From positions 1 through 51,620 of the forward strand of contig CALKIP010000027.1 in assembly GCA_937995995.1 (NCBI GenBank): a DNA stretch of 51,620 nt. The letters run 5' to 3'. The stretch's first letter is position 1, and the number at the start of each line of letters is the position of its first letter. This DNA comes from an uncultured bacterium. GTDB taxonomy: Bacteria > Gemmatimonadota > Gemmatimonadetes > Longimicrobiales > RSA9. The position numbers and the translations under genes are program-made. The notes beneath the pieces were generated by a model that saw only the letters and a program-made list of their open reading frames with translations, had not been told where the DNA came from and searched no databases. Positions 8,711 through 17,181 of the stretch are shown in pieces.

Positions 8711-8739
8711 TTGACTTATCCACACCGCTTCTCTAGCTT
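8711..8739 (+). promoter_or_regulatory. dnaA promoter with perfect DnaA box
   Basis: A perfect DnaA box TTATCCACA lies at 8716-8724. A -35-like TTGACT at 8711-8716 abuts it, with a weaker -10-like TAGCTT at 8734-8739 at 17-base spacing. DnaA binding here would cover the promoter, fitting the known autoregulation of dnaA. The box is certain; the promoter hexamers are an inference. Confidence 0.7.
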
Positions 8740-8789
8740 GCGCGCTGCATTTCACTGCCTGTCACTTCCTGCCGTTTCAACGGGTCGCG

Positions 8790-10175
8790 ATGGAGCTGAC
8801 CGCCTCCGAGGCCTGGTCTCGAATCCTGGAGCGTGCGCGGACGCTGCTACCGGAGCAGACGTTCCGCATCTGGCTGGCGCATACCGAGGCGATCGCCCTC
8901 GCGGAGGGTCGACTCGTCGTGGCCGCGGGCAGCGAGTTCGCCGCGGAGTGGATCGAGGACAAATACGGCACGATGCTGGCCGACCTTGCCGAGCGTGTCT
9001 TCGGCCGGCGTCTGGAAGTGGCGATCGAGCACCGATCGGCATCGCCGACGGGAAGCAATCCTCTGGAACGGACGCTGGCCACGCCGCCGGCCGCACCGCC
9101 ACCCGACCCCATGGCCACTGCGCCGAAGCCCGCGGCGATCGCAACGATCGGCACGCCGCTCAACGAGCGCTACACTTTCGACCGCTACGTCGTCGGCGCG
9201 AACAACCAGCTCTCGGCCGCAGCGTGCCGCGCGGTGGCGGAGGCGCCCGCGCGCATCTACAACCCGCTTTTCATCTACGGCGGGGTGGGTCTGGGCAAGA
9301 CGCACCTCATGCACGCGATCGGGCACTCGGCGCTGGGGCGCGACCCCGGGCGGCGCGTGGCCTACATCTCGAGCGAGCGGTTCACGAACGATCTGATCGC
9401 CTCGATCCAGGAGGGGCGCATGGCGGATTTCCGTCGGCGCTACCGCGAGATCGACCTGCTCCTGATCGACGATGTTCAGTTCCTGGGCGAGAAGGAGCGC
9501 ACGCAGGAGGAGTTCTTCCACACCTTCAACGCGCTCTACGATGCGCAGCGCCAGATCGTGGTCACGAGCGACCGCCCGCCGAAGGAGATCCCCGGCCTCG
9601 AGGAGCGTCTGGTGTCGCGCTTCGAGTGGGGGCTCGTGACCGACATCAAGCCGCCGGATCTGGAAACGCGCGTCGCGATCCTGCGCAAGAAGGCGGATGA
9701 GGACAACCTGACGCTCGCCGACGAGGTCCTCGACTTCATCGCCCACAACTGCCGCTCGAGCGTGCGTGAGCTGGAAGGCGCGATCATCAAGCTGCTCGCG
9801 TACTCATCGCTCACGCGTCGCGAGATCACGATCGATCTGGCCCGCGAGGCGCTGGGCGGCGTGCTCAAGGCGCCCGACCCGATTCAGGAACTCAGTCCGC
9901 AGATCATCCGCGACCGCGTGGCCCAACAATGGGGCGTGACCGCGGATGCGCTCGCCTCCAAGCGTCGCACCAAGGAGGTCACCGTCCCGCGCCAGATCGC
10001 GATGTACCTGATCCGCGAGTTGCTCGATCTGCCACTCGTCGACATCGGCAAGGTCTTCGGCGGGCGCGACCACTCGACGGTGATCCACTCGATCCGGAAG
10101 GTCGAGGAGGTAATGGCCTCGGATCCGGCGCTTCGCCAGCGAATCGAGGGCATACGTGCGGAGCTCGCGGGGTAG
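8790..10175 (+). CDS. dnaA: Chromosomal replication initiator DnaA
   Basis: AAA+ initiator that binds DnaA boxes at oriC and opens the duplex; 461 residues. Domain I (1-80) begins ASEAWSRILERARTLL and is followed by a short Pro/Ala-rich domain II (about 85-122). Domain III has Walker A GGVGLGKT (164-171), Walker B LLLIDDVQ (223-230) and sensor segments. Domain IV (about 360-461) carries the helix-turn-helix and the signature GGRDHSTVIHSIRKVEE. The start gives the standard N-terminus. It is divergent from rpmH and followed by the oriC candidate and dnaN. Confidence 0.98.
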   Translation: MELTASEAWSRILERARTLLPEQTFRIWLAHTEAIALAEGRLVVAAGSEFAAEWIEDKYGTMLADLAERVFGRRLEVAIEHRSASPTGSNPLERTLATPPAAPPPDPMATAPKPAAIATIGTPLNERYTFDRYVVGANNQLSAAACRAVAEAPARIYNPLFIYGGVGLGKTHLMHAIGHSALGRDPGRRVAYISSERFTNDLIASIQEGRMADFRRRYREIDLLLIDDVQFLGEKERTQEEFFHTFNALYDAQRQIVVTSDRPPKEIPGLEERLVSRFEWGLVTDIKPPDLETRVAILRKKADEDNLTLADEVLDFIAHNCRSSVRELEGAIIKLLAYSSLTRREITIDLAREALGGVLKAPDPIQELSPQIIRDRVAQQWGVTADALASKRRTKEVTVPRQIAMYLIRELLDLPLVDIGKVFGGRDHSTVIHSIRKVEEVMASDPALRQRIEGIRAELAG

Positions 10176-10449
10176 AGTGGAAAACCGCTGTGGAATCCGT
10201 GTGGATGATTCCGGCGCTTTCCACTATTGCGAGAATCCTGTGGGATGCGTAGAAGTTCGCACCTGCTGCCCACGATGAATCCACAGGGGAAGCAGGTGCT
10301 TCAACGTACTGAAGCGACGTCGTTTAGAAGGTTGGGGGCTGCGGTTCCCACAGATCCACAGCCCCTATTACTACGACGAGATATCTATTTAAAGAGTCAT
10401 CGTTTCTTCTTGGCTGGGCAAAACGTCGGGATCGCAACGTGAGGGGGCC
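10176..10449. other. Candidate replication origin (oriC), dnaA-dnaN intergenic region
   Basis: This 274-base spacer holds several DnaA-box-like words in both orientations: TGTGGATGA at 10200-10208 (one mismatch), TGTGGAAT near 10190, TGTGGGATG near 10239, GAATCCACA at 10277-10285, and AGATCCACA at 10352-10360. An AT-rich stretch at about 10366-10402 (CTATTACTACG, then GATATCTATTTAAAG) is the obvious unwinding element in a GC-rich context. Position and content match known bacterial origins. It must also contain the dnaN promoter. Confidence 0.8.
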
Positions 10450-11565
10450 ATGAAATTCACGATCACACGGGACAACCTGCAGCAGGGACTCGCCGCCGTG
10501 GCGGCGAGCGTCCCGACGCGCACCACGCTGCCGGTACTCTCCAACATTCTGCTCGAGGCCGACGAGGACGGCGTCCGGATGAGCGGGACGGATCTGGACA
10601 TCGCCGTCTCGGTCCAGGTTCCGGCGGACGTGGAGGAGGGCGGCTCGTTGACGGTGCCGGCCAAGAAGTTCCAGGAGCTGGCGCGGGAGCTGCCTGAGCA
10701 GCCCGCACGGATCACGACGAAGGGTGATCGCCTGGAGCTCACCTGCGGCCGTGCATCGTTCAAGCTGAACGGTCTGCCGCGGGACGAGTTCCCGACCTTC
10801 CCGTCGGTCAACTTCGCCGAGAGCTGGAGGATCCGGGGCGAACTGCTCCAGATGCTGATCCGCCAGACCTCGTTCGCGGTCTCGACCGAGGAGAGCCGTC
10901 CGATCCTAAACGGCGTGCTCTGGCAGCTCGGCGATGCCGACATGCGCATGGTCGCGACGAACGGCCACCGTCTGGCACGGATCCGTGTGCCGGTCGAAAC
11001 GCCGGGTGCGCCGCGGGTCGATCTGATCGTGCCGCCCAAGGCGCTCTCGCAGGTCGAGCGGCTCTACGGCCCGGAGGACGAGATCGAGGTGGCGCGCAGC
11101 GAGAATCATCTCGGCTTCCGCTGCGGCGGCACGCAGATCTACACTCGCCTGATCGAGGGGCCGTACCCGAACTACGAGCAGGTCATCCCGCGCGACAACG
11201 ACAAGTTCGCCGTGGTCGACAAGGCCGCCTTCGTCGCGGCGCTGCGCCGCATGGCGGTCGTGGCGAGCGAGCAGACGCACCGCGTGCGTCTCTCCTTCAT
11301 GGGCCCCATGCTGCGTCTGTCGGTGGAGACGCCGGATCTGGGCGAGGCGCAGGAAGAGATGGAAGCGGCATACGAGGGCGAGGCGATCGATATCGGCTTC
11401 AACGCGAGCTACCTCCTCGAGGTGCTGCGCTACATGCAGACCGATGAGGTGCGGCTCACCTTCCGCGCGCCGGAGCGTGCCGCGACCTTCGAGCCGGTCG
11501 GTGCCGGGTCCGACGAGGTGCCGGACTACCTCTGCCTGGTCATGCCGCTCCGCCTGCTCGACTAG
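10450..11565 (+). CDS. dnaN: DNA polymerase III sliding clamp (beta subunit)
   Basis: Ring-shaped processivity clamp, 371 residues, normal length. It starts MKFTITRDNLQQGLAAV, has TTLPVLSNILLEA, TNGHRLARIRVP and GPYPNYEQVIPRDN in the three repeated domains, and ends DYLCLVMPLRLLD, which forms part of the partner-binding pocket. GAGGGGG precedes the ATG. It follows the oriC candidate. Confidence 0.98.
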   Translation: MKFTITRDNLQQGLAAVAASVPTRTTLPVLSNILLEADEDGVRMSGTDLDIAVSVQVPADVEEGGSLTVPAKKFQELARELPEQPARITTKGDRLELTCGRASFKLNGLPRDEFPTFPSVNFAESWRIRGELLQMLIRQTSFAVSTEESRPILNGVLWQLGDADMRMVATNGHRLARIRVPVETPGAPRVDLIVPPKALSQVERLYGPEDEIEVARSENHLGFRCGGTQIYTRLIEGPYPNYEQVIPRDNDKFAVVDKAAFVAALRRMAVVASEQTHRVRLSFMGPMLRLSVETPDLGEAQEEMEAAYEGEAIDIGFNASYLLEVLRYMQTDEVRLTFRAPERAATFEPVGAGSDEVPDYLCLVMPLRLLD

Positions 11566-11676
11566 TTCGTGACTGGGAGTCGAAGTCTTCCGATGGTCGT
11601 ACGTTTCACCCCGGAAACTCCTCGAGCGCGGACCAACGGCTCCGCGTTCCGCGCTCGGGACCGGGCCGCTGCATCC

Positions 11677-13017
11677 ATGTCTCGCCCGACACGTCCGGCT
11701 CGTCCGAGTACGTTGCCGGAGCCGAGAGCACTCCATTCCTTCCGGCGAGTCCTCCGCAACTCGGTTCGAGCGGCGCTTCTGGTCCCCACTATCGTACTCG
11801 GCCTCGCCGCGTGCGCGGCCGATGCGCCGCCACCGGTGCTCCGCGTAGGCGACATCGCCTTCAGCGAGCTCGATCTGGGCGGACTCTCCGTGGCACAGAC
11901 GGAGCGACTCGCGGATCTCGCGGCATTCGGCTCGATCGTGGCCGATGGGGAGCTCGCACACCTTGGCGAGCCGTGGATCGCGAGGGAGAGGCAGGCGCTC
12001 CTTCTCCAGCGTCTGGCCGCAGAGGTCTCGGTCCGCGAGGCGGGGCTGGATGAGGAACTCCTCCGCGCCCGCTACGCCGAAGCACCCGATTACGAGCTCG
12101 ACGTCCGGCACCTCGTCATTCTGGCAGAGCGCTGGCGCTCGGACGAGGAGCGGGCAGAGGCGCGGCGCAAGGCCCAGGCAGCACTCGAACGCATCCAGGC
12201 CGGAGAGGATTTCGCCGCGGTCGCCGGTGAAGTTTCCGAAGAGCCGGGAGCGGACCGCCGGGGCGGGCTCCTCCGGCCCGGCCGGGAGGGAACGTGGGTG
12301 CCGGAGTTCTGGGAGGCCGCGTCCGCCCTCGATGTGGGCCAAGTGAGCGATGTGGTCGAGACGGAGTACGGCTACCACGTCCTGAAGCTGGAGGACCGCC
12401 GGCCAGTCCCCTTCGAGGAGGTCCGCGAGCGCGTACTCGGTCGGCTCGTGGATCTGGCCGCGGCGGCCGGGCGAGCCGAGGCGTGGGCCGACCGGGAAGC
12501 GCGGCAGGTCCAAGTGGACGTGGAAGCCGTAGCGGCGTGGCGCCGTGGCGAGGCGGGAGACACGCTGCCTCTCGCAGCCTGGCCCGACGGTGCATACCGC
12601 ACAGCAGATCTACGCGACTACCTCCTCACGCTCGAGCCCGAGGCCTCGGCGCGGCTCGAGTCGACGACCGACGCCGCATATGCACAGGTCGTCGCGTCCG
12701 TGGCCCGCAACGCGTTCCTCGCCGAGCGGGCGGGCGCCATGGGTCTAGGCCTCTCGGCCGACGAACTCGCACTGGTCGAACGCAAGTGGGTCGAGAAGGC
12801 ACAGGGCTGGGCCGCAACACTCGGCTTCACCCCGGGGATGACGACGGGCGAGGTCAAGGCCGCGGCGCTCAAGGCACTCGCCGCGACCCAGCAGAGTGCG
12901 CGGATCGTGCGTGACGAGGTGGTGAAGCTCTCACCGGTGTTGCGGCGCCTGCGCCCGGTCTCCAGACCGGCCACCGAGCGCACGGAGTCACCGGCTTCGG
13001 GCACACGGGAAGGCTGA
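11677..13017 (+). CDS. Parvulin-type peptidyl-prolyl isomerase lipoprotein
   Basis: Periplasmic folding catalyst or chaperone of the SurA/PrsA type. The N-terminus has a hydrophobic segment ending LGLAAC, a lipobox, so it is probably a lipoprotein. One rotamase domain is clear (about residues 140-245): DVRHLVILAE, ERIQAGEDFAAVAGEVSEE, GGLLRPGREGTWVPEF and ETEYGYHVLKLEDRRP. The C-terminal 200 residues are helical and resemble SurA-type chaperone regions. The start is uncertain: ATG 11677 gives 446 residues, while GTG 11569 and ATG 11593 are also in frame and lengthen the N-region before the signal. It begins about 110 bases after dnaN and may be co-transcribed. Confidence 0.85.
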   Translation: MSRPTRPARPSTLPEPRALHSFRRVLRNSVRAALLVPTIVLGLAACAADAPPPVLRVGDIAFSELDLGGLSVAQTERLADLAAFGSIVADGELAHLGEPWIARERQALLLQRLAAEVSVREAGLDEELLRARYAEAPDYELDVRHLVILAERWRSDEERAEARRKAQAALERIQAGEDFAAVAGEVSEEPGADRRGGLLRPGREGTWVPEFWEAASALDVGQVSDVVETEYGYHVLKLEDRRPVPFEEVRERVLGRLVDLAAAAGRAEAWADREARQVQVDVEAVAAWRRGEAGDTLPLAAWPDGAYRTADLRDYLLTLEPEASARLESTTDAAYAQVVASVARNAFLAERAGAMGLGLSADELALVERKWVEKAQGWAATLGFTPGMTTGEVKAAALKALAATQQSARIVRDEVVKLSPVLRRLRPVSRPATERTESPASGTREG

Positions 13018-13072
13018 TACCGACCACGCCCGAGCCCTTTGCGCCGACTGGGTCCCCTACACCTACACATAC

Positions 13073-13118
13073 GCGTGCCCCTGCCCGACGAGAGAAGAGA
13101 GCTCGGGCAGGGGCACGC
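13073..13118. terminator. Strong bidirectional hairpin terminator
   Basis: A perfect 16-bp inverted repeat (GCGTGCCCCTGCCCGA and its complement) with a 14-base loop, between the convergent isomerase gene and pyrE. No T-tract follows on either strand. Confidence 0.8.
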
Positions 13119-13252
13119 ATGCGTTTACGGATCCGCCGGATTCAGTAAGAACCCATCTCCGAACGCTGGCCCAGTGATTTGCGGTGGGTGTGGTCCCAGG
13201 CCAGACGCTCCTCTGGATGGACCCGCCGCTTCGACACAGGGACGATTTCCTG

Positions 13253-13804
13253 TTAGCCCTCCGCCAGTAGTTCCGACGCGGTGAAGAGGGCGGCGAGTGG
13301 GTAGCCGGCCCTCTCGATCCGCATCCGTCCCCCTTCCTCGCGGTCGACGACGGCGAGCACACCCATGACGTTGCCGCCCTCCTCCTCGACCGCGGCTATC
13401 GCGCGGAGCGCACTTTCACCGGTCGTCACCACATCCTCGACCACGACGACATCCATCCCCGTGTGGAACGACCCCTCGATCCGCCGTCCGGTGCCGTGCT
13501 CCTTGGCCTGCTTACGGACGGTGAACGCATCGAGCGTGCGTCCGGCGAGCGCAGCGGCGTGGGCGATCGCGTAGGCGACGGGGTCCGCGCCGAGGGTGAG
13601 CCCCCCGACGACTGCGGGGTCCCACTCCTCACGGTCGAGGACCGCCAGGCCCACGCGTCCGATCAGGAGCTGGCCTCGCCCGCTCATCGTGGTCGGGCGT
13701 GCATCGATGTAGTAGGTCGAACGCATCCCGCTCGCGAGCAGGAAATCGCCGCGACGAAGGGAGCGTTCGAGGAGGAGTTCGCGGAGCTGTTCGCGGTCCG
13801 TCAT
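13253..13804 (-). CDS. pyrE: Orotate phosphoribosyltransferase
   Basis: Converts orotate and PRPP to orotidine 5'-phosphate in pyrimidine synthesis; 183 residues. The PRPP-binding motif VVVVEDVVTTGESALRA, the catalytic-loop lysine region VRKQAKEHGTG and the orotate-side strand YYIDARPTTMSGRG are all visible. The ATG at 13804 overlaps the stop of the preceding small gene as ATGA, indicating translational coupling. Confidence 0.95.
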   Translation of the reverse strand: MTDREQLRELLLERSLRRGDFLLASGMRSTYYIDARPTTMSGRGQLLIGRVGLAVLDREEWDPAVVGGLTLGADPVAYAIAHAAALAGRTLDAFTVRKQAKEHGTGRRIEGSFHTGMDVVVVEDVVTTGESALRAIAAVEEEGGNVMGVLAVVDREEGGRMRIERAGYPLAALFTASELLAEG

Positions 13805-14082
13805 GGCGTCGTCGCCTCTTCCCATTCTTCCGTTGATGCTGATCCGAATGTCTCGTCGAGCAAGGACCGGGCGGCCTGCACCTCGGGAAGGGTGAGGATC
13901 CGGTCGAGTTCGCGCGACTCGATAAACTCCATATGAACGTCCTGCCGCTCGGCTGCGCGGAAGCGCCAGGCGTGGCCTTCCGCGTCCACGACGACCTCGC
14001 GCACCCGCGCCCAGAGCGCGTCGTACTCCTCCGTCCTGTCGAGCGGCACGCTGCGGCGGGTAGTGAGCAGTCGTCGTTTCAT
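13801..14082 (-). CDS. Conserved-looking small protein of unknown function, coupled to pyrE
   Basis: A 93-residue acidic alpha/beta-like protein beginning MKRRLLTTRRSVPLDR. I do not recognise its family. The alternation of strands and helices (LWARVREVVVDAEGHAWRF, VHMEFIESRE) recalls small ferredoxin-like dimeric domains. The 4-base ATGA overlap with pyrE and its codon pattern support a real gene. Its role next to pyrE is unknown. Confidence 0.7.
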   Translation of the reverse strand: MKRRLLTTRRSVPLDRTEEYDALWARVREVVVDAEGHAWRFRAAERQDVHMEFIESRELDRILTLPEVQAARSLLDETFGSASTEEWEEATTP

Positions 14083-14405
14083 GTCACTGTTCCACAGTGG
14101 TGAAGGCTTCGGCCGACCGGGCCGATGTCGATGCGGGTGTCGCCACGCCGACGGCCAGACCCATCATCAGCCCAACCTAGTGGTTCGCTCTTCCTTTGTG
14201 CAGTGCCATCGGGCCTGCGCCGAGCAACCTGGTGCAAGTTCGCTCCAGAGGGGCATTTGGGCAAGATCCAGCACGGGTTCTGGCGGATCCCGTCGACTGA
14301 GGGGCGCGGGCCAGCCATCGCGCTCCAGGATCATGCTTCGTCCACGCACCGCCTCAGGGCGATCACTCGCATCCGGTACGACAGTGGAGCCGCGTCCGGT
14401 ACGGA
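14083..14405. other. 323-base gap without a recognised gene
   Basis: Nothing identifiable on either strand. It probably contains the promoter of the small gene and pyrE on the minus strand. Confidence 0.45.
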
Positions 14406-15083
14406 TCAGGTATCACGAGCCGGGAGCGTGTGGAACGGCAGAAACGGAGCCCCGCCGAACAACGCCTCCGCATCCTCGATCCCGAGGGCAAGAAGCGGGC
14501 GGCCAAGACCGAGCGCGGCGAGTGGAGAATCAGGGGTGAGCACGACGTCGGCGCGTCCGAGGAGCAGACGGCCGGCGAGTTCGTTGCCGTGGATCGAGAC
14601 GATGGATCGGTTCGGCGCCTCGGAGTGGAGGTGTGCGGCAAAGAAGCGGATCCGTTGCCGCCACAGTCCAGCGGTCCGGCGGAACCGAAGCGTGCAGAGC
14701 GGATGGCCGTCACGCGTGACGACACTCATGCCCGTTTCGCCGGTCCGTGACTGGAAACGGGCCAGGACCTTGGGAACCCCCAGCCCTTCCCTGCCCCCGC
14801 GGCACGAGGCGGCGCTGTCCACATAGACATGGCTGACCCAGGCGCAAATGCGGCCGCCGTGCCACACGGTCGCCGCACACGCCACGAGTTCACGGTACTC
14901 GAGCACCGAGCCCGGGCCGTAGTGGACCAGGAAGAGGCCGCCGAGCGTCTTGCCCGGCCATACGCGTACGATCGGGAACTCCCTGGGGATGCGCTGCCTC
15001 GCAACACCTACATCCACGAGGTGCACGCTGGCCCAGGCCGAGTCCGATGGGCGGAGTCGCCAGGGGAAGGGAGGGTAGCTCAT
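14406..15083 (-). CDS. Acetoacetate decarboxylase-like protein
   Basis: About 225 residues, cytosolic, resembling the acetoacetate decarboxylase superfamily (PF06314-like). The supporting segment is GREGLGVPKVLARF, matching the family's 'RE-x-x-G-x-PK' core that carries the reactive lysine in true decarboxylases, together with the strand pattern VYVDSAASC. The second lysine of the classical ADC active site (KK pair) is not evident, so the reaction cannot be stated; many relatives act on other substrates. It is divergent from the desaturase gene at 15258, from which it is separated by about 175 bases. Confidence 0.6.
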   Translation of the reverse strand: MSYPPFPWRLRPSDSAWASVHLVDVGVARQRIPREFPIVRVWPGKTLGGLFLVHYGPGSVLEYRELVACAATVWHGGRICAWVSHVYVDSAASCRGGREGLGVPKVLARFQSRTGETGMSVVTRDGHPLCTLRFRRTAGLWRQRIRFFAAHLHSEAPNRSIVSIHGNELAGRLLLGRADVVLTPDSPLAALGLGRPLLALGIEDAEALFGGAPFLPFHTLPARDT

Positions 15084-15257
15084 TCCGGTCTACCGATCGT
15101 GTGGGGGACCGCTGCAGCGTGCACTTCAAGGCCCATGGTTTGCGGGCCGTGCTGGCGTGAGGTGCCATATGGGTGCATCATAGGCGATCACCACGGTCCC
15201 GAACCGCGGTCGACTTCGCCTGCGAGCCACACTCGCGACATCCAAGGGAGGCATAGA

Positions 15258-16166
15258 GTGCCTGAGATCGGTTTCCTCGCCCACAACTGGTGGGTGCCTG
15301 TCCTCTACGTCCTGCTCGTGGGCCACTTCACGAATATCTGTGTGACGCTCTACCTGCACCGCTCGATGACGCATCAGGGCGTGGTGTTCCACCCGGTCGT
15401 AGCTCACGCGATGCGGTTGTGGCTCTGGTTGACGACCGGGATGGTCACGCGGGAGTGGGTAGCGGTCCACCGCAAGCATCACGCGTTCTCCGACCGCGAA
15501 GGCGATCCACACTCGCCGGCCGTCGAAGGGTTCTGGGAGATCATGCTGGGAGGCGTGTTCTTCTATCGCAAGGCGACGAAGGACCAGGCGATGCTCGAGA
15601 AGTACGGCCGTGGCTGCCCCGACGACTGGATCGAGCGCAACGTATACTCCCGCTTCAGCTTCGCCGGCATCCTCATCGTGCTCGGCGTCGACATCCTGCT
15701 CTTCGGCATCGGCATCGGCCTCCTGGTGTGGAGCTTCATGGCGATCTGGATGCCGATCATGGGCAACATCATCAATGGCGCGGGCCACGCACTCGGCTAC
15801 CGCAACTTCTCCACCAAGGACGAGAGTCGGAACCTCTACCCCTGGGGCCTGTGGATCGTGGGCGAGGAGTTGCACAACAACCACCACGCGGACCCGAAGT
15901 CGGCCAAGTTCAAGGCCCACTGGTGGGAGTTCGACATCGGCTGGATCTACATCCGCGCGCTCTCCCTGGTCCGACTGGCAAACGTCATCTACGCCCGAGG
16001 CATGTCGGCCAAGGAGTTCGCGAGGAAGTACTACGCGGACAAGACGGAGGCCGCGGCCCGGAAGATGGAGGAGGTGTCGAAGAAGGCAGGCGAGGCCGCA
16101 CGGGGGATCGAGCAGGCGATGGACCGACTCGACGGGACCGGCGGGCTGGATCGCGCGGAGGCGTGA
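15258..16166 (+). CDS. Fatty-acid (acyl-CoA delta-9 type) desaturase
   Basis: Membrane di-iron desaturase that introduces a double bond into acyl chains; 302 residues. All three histidine clusters are present: HRSMTH (34-39), HRKHH (71-75) and HNNHH (206-210), plus GHALGY at 176-181. Four hydrophobic segments fit the family topology. The GTG at 15258 is preceded by AAGGGAGG with ideal spacing, and a longer upstream open frame lacks family similarity. The last 60 residues form a charged coiled-coil-like tail (ARKMEEVSKKAGEAARGIEQ), an unusual addition. Confidence 0.93.
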   Translation: MPEIGFLAHNWWVPVLYVLLVGHFTNICVTLYLHRSMTHQGVVFHPVVAHAMRLWLWLTTGMVTREWVAVHRKHHAFSDREGDPHSPAVEGFWEIMLGGVFFYRKATKDQAMLEKYGRGCPDDWIERNVYSRFSFAGILIVLGVDILLFGIGIGLLVWSFMAIWMPIMGNIINGAGHALGYRNFSTKDESRNLYPWGLWIVGEELHNNHHADPKSAKFKAHWWEFDIGWIYIRALSLVRLANVIYARGMSAKEFARKYYADKTEAAARKMEEVSKKAGEAARGIEQAMDRLDGTGGLDRAEA

Positions 16167-16288
16167 GGTTCGACTGTACGCTCACGCGTCGAGTCACTAA
16201 GCCGCTGCGCTCCCTGCCGGACCTGGACGTCCCGCGCGCCTGACCGCGTCGGCGCCGCTCCTGCGGTTCGGGAGAACTCGGGCCGCAC

Positions 16289-17122
16289 TCAACGGAGCGG
16301 CCGCACCGCCGTCATGAACTCACGCACGCGCTCGGGGTCGACACCCTGCCCGGCCCTGCCGCCGTGCATGAGCGCGCTGCCCACGATGGCACCATCGGCC
16401 AAGGGGAGGAGCTCCGCGGCGTTCTCGGCGGAGAGCCCGCTGCCGATCCAGACGGGTGCCTCGGGGACGGCCGCCTTGATGGCACGGATGCGCGCGGCGT
16501 CCGTCGCCGCGCCGGTGGCTGTGCCGGAGACGATCAGACCATCGGCAAGGCCGCGGTGCCAGGCGTCGCCCGCCACGAGGGCCGGGTCCGCGCCGGCCGG
16601 CGGCGTGGCGTGCTTGACGAACACGTCGGCCACGATCGCGACCGCCGCGCCGAGCCTTGCCCTGAGCCGCACCGACTCGTGTGCCTCCCCCGTGAGCCAG
16701 CCCTGGTCCGCCAGCATGGCGCCGGTGTGGACGTTGACGCGCACCAGCCTCGCGTCCGTCGCCGTGGCGATGGCCAGCGCGGCAAGCGCGTCGTTGCGCA
16801 GGACGTTGACGCCGACGGGAACGTCCACGCTTTGTACGACCTCACGCACCACGACGGCGAGTGCGGCGATCGTCTCGGGCGGGACGCGGTTCGGGTAGAA
16901 CGGCGCATCGAGGAAGTTCTCGACGATGATCCCGTCGAGCTCGCCACCGGCCAGGGCGCGCGCATCGGCGAGTGCACGCTCGACGACGGCGTCCATCGAG
17001 CCGCCCCAGCGCGGCGCACCGGGGAGCGGGAGGAGGTGCACCATACCGACCAGCGGCCTCTCGGCGGTGAAGAGGCCCTGGAGCAGACGGCCGGGCGCGT
17101 CCGGGCGATCGCCCCCATTCAT
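16289..17122 (-). CDS. BtpA/SgcQ family TIM-barrel protein
   Basis: About 278 residues. Family hallmarks: LVGMVHLLPLPGAPRWGG at the start, DGIIVENFLDAPFYP, GVNVLRNDALAAL, RVNVHTGAMLADQGW and VWIGSGLSAENAAELLP. BtpA was named for photosystem I accumulation in cyanobacteria, but homologues occur in non-photosynthetic bacteria with unknown, probably sugar- or nucleoside-related, activity. The ATG at 17122 has GAGGG seven bases upstream. An alternative GTG at 17185 would overlap the aminotransferase stop as GTGA. It is co-directional with the aminotransferase and probably in one operon. Confidence 0.88.
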   Translation of the reverse strand: MNGGDRPDAPGRLLQGLFTAERPLVGMVHLLPLPGAPRWGGSMDAVVERALADARALAGGELDGIIVENFLDAPFYPNRVPPETIAALAVVVREVVQSVDVPVGVNVLRNDALAALAIATATDARLVRVNVHTGAMLADQGWLTGEAHESVRLRARLGAAVAIVADVFVKHATPPAGADPALVAGDAWHRGLADGLIVSGTATGAATDAARIRAIKAAVPEAPVWIGSGLSAENAAELLPLADGAIVGSALMHGGRAGQGVDPERVREFMTAVRPLR

Positions 17123-17181
17123 GCGTGCGCCCTCGGTGCCGCCCGTGGCTGCACCCTCCACTTCGCCTTCGACGTGCGGCG

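Noticed and set aside
10906..12513. 535-codon minus-strand frame opposite dnaN and the isomerase gene
   Set aside because: It spans two well-supported genes on the other strand and has no recognisable domain.
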